Below, piece by piece: positions 45,108 to 58,060 of a stretch of 64,000 nt of DNA (positions are counted from its first letter, which is position 1; every line of letters starts with the position of its first letter). The notes beneath the pieces are model-generated. The model saw nothing but the letters and a program-made list of their open reading frames with translations, was not told where the DNA came from and did no database searches. The DNA comes from Hofstenia miamia (lineage: Eukaryota; Xenacoelomorpha; Acoela; Hofsteniidae): assembly GCA_900660155.1 (NCBI GenBank), contig CABFPE010000174.1, positions 971,567 to 1,035,566 on the forward strand. Direction: 5' to 3'. The position numbers and the translations under genes are program-made.

Positions 45108-46685
45108 ATTTAATTTGCATTTTTCATTATTATTTTTGTAGTCTATTTTGTATATTTAATTACTTTTCATATTGATTTTGAATAAGTGTACTCTGTTTGT
45201 TTAAATTTTGAGATAACAGATATACATATAAAATATAGCTTGTTTTTTAACAATTGCCTTTATAGAAATTTTTTAACAATTTTCTGTCAATCAACTTTGT
45301 TTAAGATTTATTGAGTTTTTAAAACAGTTGAATTTAGAAAAAATGAGCTTATTATTTTCAAACAAAAACTGTTAAACATTTAGTAAATGAGATGAAATTT
45401 AAAATTTTCGTTTCAATTTTTCGATTGCAATGAATGGTACTCCCAGTTACTTCTTGCGAAATTGGTAGCTATTGCTTGCTTAGACCTTTCTAAAGAACAT
45501 GGGATTCATTACCTAAAGATATAAATTGCGAGTTTTAGGATGCAAATTAAAATTTAGCTTAATCATAAGTAAATCTCAGGACAATCATGGCTATGATGAA
45601 AATTCAACAAAAATAATTACTCAACAATCAGTACTTGAAATATTAGTAATTTCTTTCTAGCCTGTTAGATTTATTATATAGTATATTTTGCTATTATATA
45701 TTTGTATGTTTGTATATTTTTACGCTATTCAGGTAAATTATCAGTTTTTAAGTGTCCATATTTATATGAGGAAAGAATAGCTTATCTTAACCTTTATTTC
45801 AATACCCGAAATTGAAACATATGTAGAGAAACTTATTAGCGAAATTCATTAAAAACATTTTTTTTAAATACTAAATCGTGCACTTTTAATTGTTTTCAAT
45901 ATTTAGGGATTAGCGTTTTAAGGAGTTTACCAAGATTACTAGATAAAATTTGAGTGGAAACGCATCAGAAATTTTATCACAACGTGATTTTATAATATAT
46001 TTTACCGAACACGTCAATTTTTCAATTTGATCCTACAACCATATTTAATTTTCTAATATTCTTATACACCATATCAAGAACAACGAATGCTCTGTAACAG
46101 TGATACTATCTTATTCAGCAATTAGACAAGGAGTTACAAATAATTCTTCACTATTGAAACAAATTATTTTATTGCCAATGAAATGACCAATTATATTTAA
46201 CATGTTCTCAAATATTTATATTCATCATATTTGTTGACAATCTTGAAGGAATGTCGAATTGGAGTTTAAGTATCATCTGTGAAAATGGTAAACAAAAAAT
46301 TCAGAATTTACAATTTTCTTCACTAGATTATTTACAAAAACTAAAATCATTACCAACATGTTTCAAAAAGAAGACGTTTTATCAAAACTACATATTAGAA
46401 CCAAGTGCTATGGAAAAATTAAATTTACAAAAAAATGATGAAGAATTCTTATTAATTATTGAACAAGTTATCGCCTAAAATTATCCAAGAAGCTAAGTTT
46501 AAAAAAATTGTGAAAAAACTGTAAGTAATATCAATTTGCAACTAAGTGGAAATTATAGTAAAACACAATTTACTACTTTGAACCTCAAGGGGTTTTTACT
46601 TTTTTGTAATTTACATAGGTTTAAAATCTAGTATTTTTTGCTTGAATTGATGTCTTTATCAGTTTTAAAATTAGTTTATTATTTC
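45108..46685. other. Downstream of ADAM10; no gene supported
   Basis: Includes the 3' untranslated region, whose end I cannot place. The 75-codon frame at 46251-46478 (MSNWSLSIICENGKQKIQN...) has ATG and stop but matches no family I know and could be chance in AT-rich DNA. Confidence 0.45.
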
Positions 46686-47180
46686 ATTACTTCTCACAGC
46701 TTCATACTGGTATCCTTCTCAACTCGAGTAACTCACCAGTTTCCTGAGAGCTTTCCTCAGAACTCTAGCTGTTTCTAAAAATGCTGCCTTCTGTGCTACT
46801 GCCCCTCCCCACTTTTGGTACTCCCAACTTCTCCAGGTATTTCTTATGCTTCTTACTGCTCCTAGCACTCCTACTACTACCGGGACTACTTTAACCTTCA
46901 ACTTCCAGCCTTCCTATTGCCTCTGCCAACTCCATGTACTTGTCTATCTTCTCTTTCTCCTTGCTTTCTACGTTTCTGTCCTTTGGCAGTGCTATGTCTA
47001 TCACTGTTCCCAATCTTTTCACTTTGTCTACGACTACTATGTCTGACCACTGTGCTTCTATCACCTTGCTTGTCTGTATGTTGAAGTCCCACATCTTAAC
47101 CTTCTCATTTTCTCTGACGCCCTGTGGCTTGTGCTCATACCACTTGTCTCCTGCTTCTAACCCATGTTGCCTGCTCAAGG

Positions 47181-47553
47181 TCCAATATACCATTCTTCCT
47201 ACCTTGTCATGCCTGAACTTATACTCATTCTGTGCCAACTTCTTACATCCTGCTATCAGATGAGCTACTGTCTCCACCTCTCTTACATTGGCTACACTTA
47301 TCACGTACTTCCATTCTTCTGTCTATATGCTTCTTCACCCAGTTTGTTCTTATTGCNNNNNNNNNNNNNNNNNNNNNTCCAATATACCATTCTTCCTACC
47401 TTGTCATGCCTGAACTTATACTCATTCTGTGCCAACTTCTTACATCCTGCTATCAGATGAGCTACTGTCTCCACCTCTCTTACATTGGCTACACTTATCA
47501 CGTACTTCCATTCTTCTGTCTATATGCTTCTTCACCCAGTTTGTTCTTATTGC
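47181..47553. repeat. Same 176 bp on both sides of an N gap (likely assembly artefact)
   Basis: 47181-47356 and 47378-47553 are identical to the eye, both running from TCCAATATACCATTC to TTGTTCTTATTGC, separated by 21 Ns. The reading continues properly only once. This is most simply an unmerged contig overlap within LINE-B. Confidence 0.9.
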
Positions 47554-48049
47554 TTGCTCCTGTGCTGCCACTATCAGTGTTTCTGTTTCTCTTTTCAATC
47601 CTGCCTTCTTTAACCACTTGTTGCTTTTTTCTCGGTCACATTTTTCTGTGATCCTCCAGTAATCTCCATGCATCACCTTCTGCCTATACCTTGTTTGTCT
47701 CTCCGATTCTAATCTGGTATGCTGTCTTTCCTTCACTCTCAGTTCTTAACTTCCTTTGCTCCTTAGTGTTGTCCTGTAGTAGGGACACTCTACGTTGCTC
47801 TTCTGCATATTCCTTTAGCCCCAGTGATTCTGCTTTTACTGTTTTCTCTACACTCAGCAGTCCTTTCCCTCCGTTATGCCTTGCCATGTACAGCCTATCT
47901 ACATATCAATTTAAGTTGAGTGCACTCTGCTGCTAGTATCTTTTTTGTCTCCCTGTCTAACTCCCTTAGTTCATTCTTATTACACCTAACTATTCCTGCT
48001 GAATATCTCAACACTGGAATCGCCCATGTATTAATTTCTTTTAGTTTCN

Positions 48050-48560
48050 AAAAACTTCCAACTAAAGCCAAAATCCAATTAATATATCCTCTAATATTAA
48101 GTCATTTTAACTATGCCAATATACTCTACACAGATATAAACCAAAAATTTCTAAGGAAATTCCAAGGTGCAATTAAGTCCGGCTATCAAAGTAGCAGTAA
48201 ATAATCATAGCTTTAAAAAGAATAATGAATATAGAAAAATTTCAAAATTATCTCTACAGTCGCAATGTTACATCCATATAAATGTCTTACCGACGTTCTT
48301 CAAAATAGTAAACAAGACTTTCCCATACTACAAAAATGATTTTCTAGTTGCAAAATTACTCAATAAACAGAATTAATAGAACACACATAATTGAACCTAT
48401 TAGGTATAATAAGCGAATAATGAAAAATCCATTTCTAAACACACCTATAAATATGTGGAATGAATTACTAAAATATACTAGAAATTAGAAATTATCTTTT
48501 TCAGAATGAAACACATCAAACTGACTAAATTTCAAAACTATAAAAAAATTCATTTCACTT
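48050..48560 (+). mobile_element. LINE-D-like RT C-terminal fragment
   Basis: Just after the single N at 48049 the plus strand reads KLPTKAKIQLIYPLILSHFN and YANILYTDIN, the RT thumb of CR1-like LINEs, and later IIEPIRYNKRIMKNPFLN and INMWNEL, the usual C-terminal end, with frame changes. It lies inside LINE-B in opposite orientation. Possibly the same family as the element at 50400-52620. Confidence 0.7.
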
Positions 48561-49315
48561 GCAGAGTTATTTGCGGCATTTCACGGACGTGATAGCTCTG
48601 GTGTTGTCTTCCTTTCGTTTCGGTGTTTTTGGTAAGGATTGGAGACTTGGGAAGTAGATAATGCAAATAGGAAACGGAGAAAATTTCTAGATTGATGATT
48701 TCGTAACGTGTGAATATGGTAGACAGTGGAGGTTACAGCGAGAATACTAGTATTTCTTGAAGAATCTGTTTGGAAAAATAAACATAAATCTGCTATCAAT
48801 ATCTCTTTCAGGGGCTGGTAAACGTTCCCGGAGACTTGTAGAGGCATAGTCACTTCTTCCAGGTACTAGATTTGATAGTAAATGGTCCTCATAGTGCATT
48901 CTCTTCAACAGCTTTTCATTTGACTTTCTCACAATTGTTTAGATAGATTCAAATTTATCCGTATATCCCAGTCGCATTGCCTTCCTCTGTAGTTTGTCTA
49001 TGAGTTGCTTTAATGACTTCCTGCATTATTATTAAACAAATATGTTTAGATTAAAAACTTTAAAATGGATATTACAAAATATTTTTGCAATTATAATATA
49101 AAAAAACTGAAAATGGCGAGGTTATAAATTTAATAATCCTGATTATTCTATTAATAGAAACTAGCAATCCTCATAGCCCAAGTTGACCACTTTTTATTTG
49201 TAAATATTCTTTGTTTTCTTTTTTGTTTAGTTTTCTATTGCTTTCTTGACGCTTTCAGAATTTGTTATCAGTATTTCTATATATTATTAAAACAATTTCT
49301 GAATATAGATTTTTC
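48561..49315. other. Rest of the insert within LINE-B
   Basis: Unassigned. Overlapping minus frames at 48581-48932 show no known domain. Confidence 0.4.
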
Positions 49316-49898
49316 TTCCTCTTCTTCTTTTATACTATTCTGCCCATTTAATGCTGACTTCTGTAGTACCTTCTTTCTCTCTTCTTGTATTCTTTTCTTA
49401 GCTTTGTCTTCATTTCCTCATGATCTGTTCTGCCCCTCTCTATCATTCCTAAGTACTTGTACCCCTCTTTGACTTCCTCAATCTTATCCCCACTGCTCGT
49501 CCTCAAGCCATCTCCATCTATAAACTTGCCTCTAGTCATTGTCACTTTCGCACATTTCCCTAATCCAAATTTCAACCCAGAATCTCGGCTTGCCTTCTCC
49601 AATGTCTCCACTTGCTTTTGCAACATTTTCCTTGAAGTAGCATACATCTTCAGGTCGTCCATGTACCATGTATCCTATACCTGTCTCCTTTAATCTTTTT
49701 GTGATAGGGATTAAGCTAACTATAAACAGTAGTGGTTCTAAGCTGTCTCCTTGGAATATGCCCCGTCTAAACCTCAACCTATGCCCGTCTATCTCAGTCT
49801 GACACCTTCCCATCTCCCTCTCTAAAAACTCAACCCATTTCGTGAAACTCCATTGGCCTCTATCGTCCTCATTACCCACCTATGTGATATGCTGTCAC

Positions 49899-49932
49899 AT
49901 TATTATTATTATTATTACTATTATTATTATTA
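49899..49932. repeat. (ATT)n microsatellite
   Basis: ATT repeats next to the upstream end of the LINE-B fragment, like the ATT tail at 4207-4236. They could be the tail of another lost LINE insertion. Confidence 0.85.
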
Positions 49933-50399
49933 AATTCCTAGCAATAACTATTCATTAAACATATTAGTTGACTAACATCAACTATTTCAATTTTTATGAA
50001 AAAAATTAATTGAAAGAATTATGCGCTATTTGCAATTTAAAAATAAATAACACTTAGACTTACACTTAAGATCAACATTAGTTGATTTTTTATTTAATTC
50101 TGGAACTATATATATAACTTATACCTTTAATCCTTCAATGATCACGAAATCTGTATTTATATAAGTATAATTCCAGTCAAGCTTTCTAAATTTAAAACGA
50201 TTTATTTAGGGCAATTCATTGTCTAAAATTCAAAAAATTTCACTCTCAGTTTATATTTAAAATTCTCTTAACAGACTTCCTCTTCATATATCTAGTGAAA
50301 ACAGATGCCTCTGGACGTATCTGTTTGCTTCCAAATCACTTTATAATAATTTACAGCCTCATTTTTCCGGTGGATTTTGTTCAAAAGAATTCATGTAAA

Positions 50400-52620
50400 A
50401 AATAATTTATTTTACTATAACGATTTGCTTTGGGAAACTACTAGAAATATCAATTATATTGTTCTTCCTTCTTACTGTTTATGGGATTGAACGAAACCCT
50501 GGACCTGCCTACAACTACAACTCTTACATCAAAGAGTTAGTTAGTAAAGAGAATTCGATTAACTACGTCAATTTAAATTTTCAAAACTCATCTAGAAAAA
50601 TGATGAATTTAAGCAGTTTATTTCACACTTTAAGAACGATCTGATACTAGGCATTTCTGAAAAAGTTGACTAGTAGTCATCCAGAAAATGCACGGTTTTA
50701 TGATTCTAATATATTTTCTGTATTCCGAAAAAATAGAACTCCTAGAAATCCATTTGGAATATGTAAGGGCAGGGGTGCGATTTGCTTTGTACCGAAAATA
50801 TTAAATCCCAAGCCTCGCTTCGACATTAAAAGAAATTCGAAAGCTTGTGGATTGAAGTCAACAATCCTATAAAAAAACTCATTTAAGAAGCAATTGATTA
50901 ATATTTCTTACTGTCCCAATAAATCATATACCATTGAATTCATTGAACAATTGGAACATGAACTTATTCTTGCATGTTCAGAAAATAAAGACATGATTCT
51001 GTTAGGTGATTCGAACCTCAACTTTTTTAACAAAAGCGAACAGATTAAATTTGAATTTTTCCTTAATACGCTTAATCTAAAAACGGCCAATACAATTTCT
51101 CCAATACGAATTACTGGATCTAGCAATACCCTGATAGATTACAATATTTTAATAGAAAATATTACAATTCCATATAAATGCTATACATCTGATTGTCCTT
51201 TCTCCGATCAGTGCATCATCACTATTAGTTTTGGAAAATTAGAGCCTCTCGATTTTCTTGTGATCGTCACATCGCTAATTATCTCGGGTGGTTAGACATG
51301 CGATTCAATCAAAATGTGACAGATCACTTTTGAACCAAACACTAGTCTAACCGTGGCCTTATTCTTATTATCAAGTAATTAAGAAAACCAAGAACCTAAG
51401 GCAGAAACTCTTTGAACTAGCTAAAGCTAATCTGATCGAAATAAATTGGACTAATTACGAAAGATCAAAGAAATTAATTAAGGACATACCCGCAAGACAT
51501 TCAGCTTTAAAACAACGTCAATTTTTTAAAAATTTAAATTCTTCTAAACAAAAGTGTAAATTTTTAAACCGTTTCATTGGAAAATCGAGTGCTCTCAATA
51601 GTGAAATTTCAGAAATGTATATTGTTAATAAAAAATTTACCGATAAAAAAATGATACTAAATCATTTAAATCGGACATTTAAAGAATGAAGTAGCTTTAA
51701 TTTTCCTAAATCTGCTTTATCAGAACTATAGGACAATCTCAATAACGCACCCTTTAAGTAAGTTATTTGAAAAAATTTTGCACATCCAAATCAACAAAAT
51801 ACCTTGCATCTGAAAAAAATATTATAATCTAAACAATATAATTTCCCCGCCAAAGCATAGTACAAGTGATGCAATTATTTCAGGTACTGAAAAAATATTC
51901 TCAAATAAATCCAGCTGCATAGCCCTTTTAAACTTAATCAAAGCTTTTAATTCAATAAATTTTGAAATTTTGGCGATTAAATTTAAAGAATACGGACTTC
52001 AACCAAATTCAATTATGTTACTTATAAGATTTTTTGGAAAACAGAAAACAACGTGTATTAACGAATAAAATGACATTCGAATATATTATAACCTATCGAG
52101 GAGTGCCTCATGACACAGTACTAGGACCACTTTTAATTTTGTAATAGATGTAAATGACATTATAAAACATTTGAAATATGGTGAAATATATCAATTTGAG
52201 GAAGATACTTGCCTCATATATACTGATTATGATGCATTTTTTTACCAGATTGTCACGTTTAACTATTGTATGCATTTTGTTTATCGCAATTACATTATTG
52301 TTCATTTTTATTTATTATTCTTATACAAAAAGCCGCTATTTATTATCAAAAACTTTTAATTAGTCATTAAAACTATTAAATTTTGCCGGTAAGCATAATA
52401 ATGTTTCTGAATACAGATGAAAGTTTAGTACATATGAATCAAACTTCATGCAGCGGCAATTTTATTTAAACCTAAATGGCCGAGAATTAATGTCTTTTCT
52501 TGCTGATTACTTAAGTATTAATTCACCTTTACATAAATATATTTGCTGCAGTGCTGCAGTATTTCCAATTCTTGTTTTCATCGAGCAGTATCTAGTATTT
52601 GGAACAATTTAGAAAATGAG
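50400..52620 (+). mobile_element. LINE-D (CR1-like), degenerate full-length-like copy
   Basis: Plus-strand non-LTR element with many stops. In order: IERNPGP motif near 50490, usual just ahead of the endonuclease in CR1-like LINEs; endonuclease parts (INISYCPNKSYTIEFIEQLE, MILLGDSNLNFF, and ITGSSNTLIDYN with SDCPFSDQ) at 50894-51215; linker KLIKDIPARHSALKQRQFF near 51470; RT parts (RTISITHPLSKLFEKILHI near 51730, ALLNLIKAFNSINFEIL near 51918, GVPHDTVLGPLL near 52100). A MITE is inserted at 51242-51358. The element is dead. Confidence 0.82.
51242..51358. mobile_element. Harbinger-like MITE, copy 2 (117 bp)
   Basis: Reverse orientation relative to copy 1. Shared segments are CACATCGCTAATTATCTCGG, AAAATGTGACAGATCAC and the end TAGTCTAACCGTGGCC. 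The left end is shortened or diverged. TTA flanks both sides (51239-51241, 51359-51361). It sits between the endonuclease and linker of LINE-D. Confidence 0.85.
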
Positions 52621-54834
52621 ATTTTAGCGTAAAAAAATTACTAAACATTTAGAAAAAAGTAAAAGTTCGTTTTTACACCGACAATCACAATTGGAGACAC
52701 AAGCATGCTAAGCACATTTCCCAATTTCTTACACTGAGCTCACAACATACATAGACATACACATTTACTAGGTTTATGAATGTATAATCAGTTTGTAGTT
52801 TTAAGATTGTGGCTTTTTAGCAAATATATTGCTTTGAATTTTTTTAAAATATGATATAGTCGGGAAAATTGGCCATAGCTATTTGGAAATAAATTGTGGG
52901 ATAGCATTGCGTATTATTTCTAATCTTAAATTGATTTTTAGCCCAAAAGCATTTCTGCTGAGATTATTAAGCACTTAAGTATCAGTTTTATGTCTAAAAT
53001 CAAAATTTTGTTTATTTTTTGAATGACAACTTTAAATATTCAATTAACAGATTCTATTTTCTGCAGAATTTCACTCAGTATGGATAAGTTGCTACAGCGC
53101 ATTTGAAAATAATATGTAAGAATTTTCACACAACATTTTAAACCTGTATTCTCAGTAATATGAGAAATATATTACATCATACTGAAAAGACTGCTAAAAT
53201 TTTATATTGTAGAGTAAAGTGTACATTCATGAATTTGAGAAATAAAAGCACTATTTAAAAATTTAATAAAAGTATAGTAATTTGATTTTCTTAATTATGA
53301 ATAATTTAAATTTTAGACTGCCACAAAAATATATCAGAAACCCACTTTTCGCCTAAGTTATTCTAAGGAATTATTCATTCCTAAAAGATTTCAACAAATT
53401 TACAGTAGAGCTTATTTCCTGTCCTACAAGATGTTCTTACAACAAACTTGATATTAATTTATGTTGTGTACTACGTCTTTCAAAAATATTCTTCAAGAAC
53501 TAAGGAATTTATTTCCTGATGAATCCATTTCCAAAGACGGCTCATCATCTTGAACACTTGATAATTTTTAAACTCATTCAGAAATTTTACTTTATACATC
53601 TATTTAAAATTGACTTAAAATTCAGAATCAAAATTTGAAAAATAATATATTTAAAAATAACCAAATTTGTATTTTTTTAAAAAAGAACGACAATACATGT
53701 AAAATTAACAATACAAAAAAATTTTTTTCGGTGATCGATTCTGAGTTAAAGTAGAGATTGAATCAAAAATAGCATTTTTGTTGCATGGGCATAACACTTG
53801 TCGCTTGAGACAATGCAACATTCCATTTCCAGTAATATTGAAAAGTGGCGTTATCTGTCTTCCATTTCCCATAAAGTTCAGCTTATAGATCCAAATTTTA
53901 ATAAAAAGAACTGATTCAAATGTGAGGGTCTTACAAAGAAAACGTCTGTCAGAAACTGTTAACATTAAGAGAGGACTTTCATGAAATTTTCAAAAGTACA
54001 TTTTTAATTACTTTCAGTACTGTGTCTTCAATCCAAAACGCCCAAGTACTGAAAATTGAAGTGATACACTAAAGACATTTTAATGAAAATAACAACTAAA
54101 AAAATATGAAACGGCTTATTAGCAATGCTGCAACCTCACCTAAGAATTGTAAGTTATTAACCACAGAAAGTGACATCTACCTACTAAATAAATTAAAGTA
54201 TCTTTCACTGTTTTTTAATAACAGAAGGCCTAAATATATATAAAAAATTCATTTTTCATGAAATTTATCTCGATATGCGCACATTCGCCATCACTGGCAA
54301 GACTACCAAACCAATCAAGCAGAATCTATAGGCTTATAGTTCTGCAAAATTGAGAAGAGGTGTAGAGCTATACTAAATACATAGAAAGCAGTTTAAACCT
54401 TAAACAACAACGTGCACACCTTTCTATTAACGCTATCTCGGCATCCCCCATCTGTAAGAAATCATGTTATAACTTATCTTTAATTTGAATGAAGATGTGG
54501 CCCTAATTTTTCACATTTCCTAAAATTTTGTTAACACGACAAATTTTCTAAAAATGTGAATTTTATATTTATTACTTTCTAGAAACAGTCTTTATCTTGC
54601 CATCGTTATGGATACATTTCTTTCATAACGTCAGTTTAGGATGATTTCGAATTATTGCCTTCTTAAGTTCTCGCGCTAAATTGTACAAATTTAGCGTCAA
54701 ATACAAACATAATAATAAGAAAAAAATTTTTACTCAGATATATTCAAGATTTTATTTGTATGTATTATTTACAAGACATCAAAATTATGGGTTTGTGTAA
54801 AAATAACTTTCTGCATACCAATTGATGACTGCAC

Positions 54835-54882
<48 letters not shown>

Positions 54883-55749
54883 CCAAATTATGAATTTTCA
54901 TAACTCTCTAACTAATAAGAATATCCAAAATCTGGACAGTCATTTAGGTTTTAGGTATTAGTCGAATTTAATTTTTTTCTAGCATCCAAATTTTCATTAT
55001 CAAACAGTAGATTTTTTCAAAATCTAGTGTGAAACCATTAGAAAATTGAAGCTTGAATCAACAGATTTTTGCAGTTCATACATGTAAGTGGGCTCGAACA
55101 TTGTATTAATAATTATGTTCGTGTGCGTGTATACTAAATACAGTTATCAGGAATGAATCATTTTTGCATTTAAAAAACTACAAATATTGTAAAGTTTACT
55201 TTAACTGTAGATTAATAAACTAATAATTAACGAAGTAGTTTCCACTATCATTTTATGCTGAAAACATCTTGGATCAAATCTAGCAGTAATCAATATTAAA
55301 ATGGGAATTGTGAACATCATTCTTCGTAAATGGGAAATCAATTCTACTTGCGTTGTTTTAACCTTACTTTGAAAATGGCTGGATAAAAATATAAGCTTTG
55401 ATATGACTGGTTACTAAATGGACGATTCGGGAGCACTGAGAATAAATTGGGCAGTAACAACAGAGCCATGGTAAATGCTTGCGATGTTTGTAAAATAGTT
55501 TTGTACTACAATTTACTTAAACTTATTTTACTTTCTTGTTTGCGGTCAAATTGTGTTAAAATCTTCGGGTAATCCTAAAGTTAAGAACTAGTCCTATTGT
55601 TAAGTTAAAAAACTAATGTAGAAGAACTTTTAACCTTGCAAAATGACTTTCAACTCAAGCATTTTGGCTTCAACGCGAAATTTAAGTGAAACATCCTTAA
55701 GTGTGGGATCGGGTAAAAAACTGTTTTCATTGCATTTCTAAGCTCATAC
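52621..55749. other. Intergenic AT-rich sequence
   Basis: No gene recognised; (AT)n run at 54838-54881. The minus frame at 53705-53965 shows no domain. Confidence 0.5.
54838..54881. repeat. (AT)n microsatellite
   Basis: Longest clean AT run without gap, about 44 bases. Confidence 0.95.
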
Positions 55750-56031
55750 TTTGTAGAGCGTGCGTTTAGTGCCTTCACAGGGCTTCTCGATTACAAAAGA
55801 AGCCGCTTGGACATTGTGAGACAGGGAGATTTACTACAGTTTCTAACTGAAATGGAACCGGATATCAAGAGGCTTATGAAATTGCAGCAAACTCATTCTT
55901 CACACTAGAGACTAGAGTTAAGTAAATGTTAATATGTATTAATGCGTTTTTACTTTTTTTCACCAAGGGGGCGTTTGATAGTCGGTAAGTTTTTCAGAGA
56001 GGCGCTATTAGAGAAAAGTTTGGAAACACTG
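55750..56031 (+). mobile_element. hAT transposon 3' fragment with transposase C-terminus
   Basis: 55750-55908 encodes FVERAFSAFTGLLDYKRSRL, then DIVRQGDLLQFLTEMEPDIK and KLQQTHSSH, ending at TAG. This is the C-terminal dimerisation end of hAT transposases of the ZBED5/SCAND3-like kind. About 120 bases later the sequence AAAGTTTGGAAACACTG ends at 56031; its complement, CAGTGTTTCCAAACTTT, is a hAT-type terminal repeat. The rest of the transposase and the left end were not found, so this is a 5'-deleted remnant. Confidence 0.75.
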
Positions 56032-58060
56032 CTTGAACTTACAAAAACATTATCTTAAGCGTTGTTACCTTTTTCTTATATCCACAATAATGTAAGATGG
56101 ATGAAGAAGTTGGAAAATACAAAACGACAAAGGATAAAATTGATTCAGGTGATCAGTTATGTCACTGCTACAGTGTACTGCATTGAGCACTAGTAAATTT
56201 CTAGAATATTTTTTATTCAAATTGAATCAACACATTTGTGTTGCATAGAAATCAATTTCTGTCATTTGAACCACAAAATTCTCATCATCGTTGAGTTTTT
56301 CTTGAAAACTTAGTCTTTTGCTTCTACAGCATACAACTCGTTATATAGACATGTAATAACTGCTTTAAATAGACACGATCGATTTTGAAATTACTCGCTG
56401 TCACAGTCATTATCTGCATTTATTTTGAGAAAACAAATGCATTGCTCCCCTTGTTCCTATTCTGCGCATAGGCAGACGATGAACAGGCGTCATTAATGTA
56501 AAGAGCCAATCTGTAAAATACATATGACAATCTCATACAGAAATTAATTTTAATAAATATCAATTTGCTTACTGATAAAGATAAAGTCGACGAACTTATA
56601 AATTTAGATGCATTTACTTGTTTTTAATAGTTTCTACTTATGTAAATGTGCCAGAAAAAAGCTTATTCATTTAAGGATTAAAATATAATGCGTGGGTGGA
56701 AGTGGATTATGTGTCAAAAGTCTACGGATTTCTTGCGAATTGAAGTGCAAGAATTTTATATATTGTCATCAAACGAATCACTTTCACGTTTAATTTACAG
56801 CATCTAATCTAAATTCATCATAACCCATGCTGGTAATTGTTATTGTCTAATGCAATATTAAATTTTACATGCATGAACAATTATATTCATATGTATAGAT
56901 ATTAATTTTTGTTTTAGTGATTGCGGATTGAGGAATTTTTAAAATTGGATGCAAATTGAATGCGAATTTAGCAATAAAGCGCGTGATGTGGACTGAATTT
57001 GGAATATCAATTATTGATCCATGTCCACCTATGTGGGTAAGGTTTCAACAGGTACGAGTACCCATAAATCCTTCAACCATTTATCGGTGCCCACATAACC
57101 CTAACTTAGGTTGAAAAATCTGAAAAAATCTCTTTTATCAATAAGTACTTAATCAACTCTTTTCCTCTTTGAAATACTATACCATAGCCGTATAGTATTC
57201 TATCAAGATTAAGAATAGTAACTATCAACGCATGCGATTAAAAGTGATTCGTCGAGCCATAAAACTACATTAGGCTTTATATTGTTTTAAGTACTAATTT
57301 CGCGAATTGTAACAGGATAAAATAATATAACATCATATAAGGTCTAGTACGTCTGGCATTTATCGTTTATTTTTGCACACTGACTTATAGAGCATGCTTT
57401 CAGGCATTCGCACGTGTATGTGAAGTGTTTATTTTACGAGCATGATATGATAATTTAATGTTCGTGCAAATAATGTTCAACCGTTAATTGCGATGTAAGT
57501 GGGGGTAGTACAAACGACGCCAAAATTTATCACTCAATACTAGAGAGCCAGTTGGTCTCTTACTGAATTTATTGACAATGTTATTATTACGCGCAAGTGA
57601 TTTTAAATTACTAAACTTAGTTAAGAGAATCACTACTCAGTAATTTAGTACAATTAAGGCAGCAGGGCTCCTTTTGCTTTTTATTGTGATAAAACAACAG
57701 CTAGACAGTCCGGCACCAGTGTTAATTTTCACATTAACGACAGCAATTAAGTAACACCTCACATGTAACAACCACTGAGTTGGTACGTAAAGAATGCTAT
57801 TTGTAAATATGTTTACATTCAAAAATTCTGCATGTTTGTATCCAACCAATTCGCACTTGAAAACCAATAAATAAAAAACACCATATGAAGGAAATTATGT
57901 TGAATATATATTGTAGAATGAACAATTAGATTGATTAAATTCAGTTAACAAAATGCACCAAAGCTTAAATTTAAAAAATTCAAGAGAAACACTTGCTATC
58001 CATGAATGTAAATTATGGTATTTAAATGTTATACACTAAGTTATGTACGGTTACTGTTAA
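56032..58060. other. Intergenic sequence, no gene seen
   Basis: AT-rich. Small hairpins at 57173-57198 (ATACTATAC facing GTATAGTAT) and a partial inverted repeat at 57026-57105, but no recognised element. The frame at 57637-57867 (minus) shows no domain. Confidence 0.45.

Larger units (their letters stand above)
46686..49880 (-). mobile_element. LINE-B, split and gapped copy
   Basis: Minus-strand non-LTR retrotransposon, degenerate. At 49348-49879 is the reverse transcriptase: RGIFQGDSLEPLLFIVSLIP, then MDDLKMYATS (catalytic pair as MDD) and GLKFGLGKCAKVTM. The chain breaks near 49315 (KSALNGQNSIK) and resumes at 48048 with EINTWAIPVLRYSAG, ARHNGGKGLLSVE, a CHHC-like VREVETVAHLIAGCKKLA, KWYEHKPQGVRENEKVKMWD and the terminal KVVPVVVGVLGAV at 46890. 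This C-terminal half is of the kind often annotated as R2-like in animal genomes; I do not assign the clade. 48050-49315 is foreign sequence inserted in it. Confidence 0.8.

Noticed and set aside
57020-57110. Inverted CCTATGTGGG and CCCACATAACC
   Set aside because: Arms of only about 9 bases with no flanking duplication; too little to call an element.
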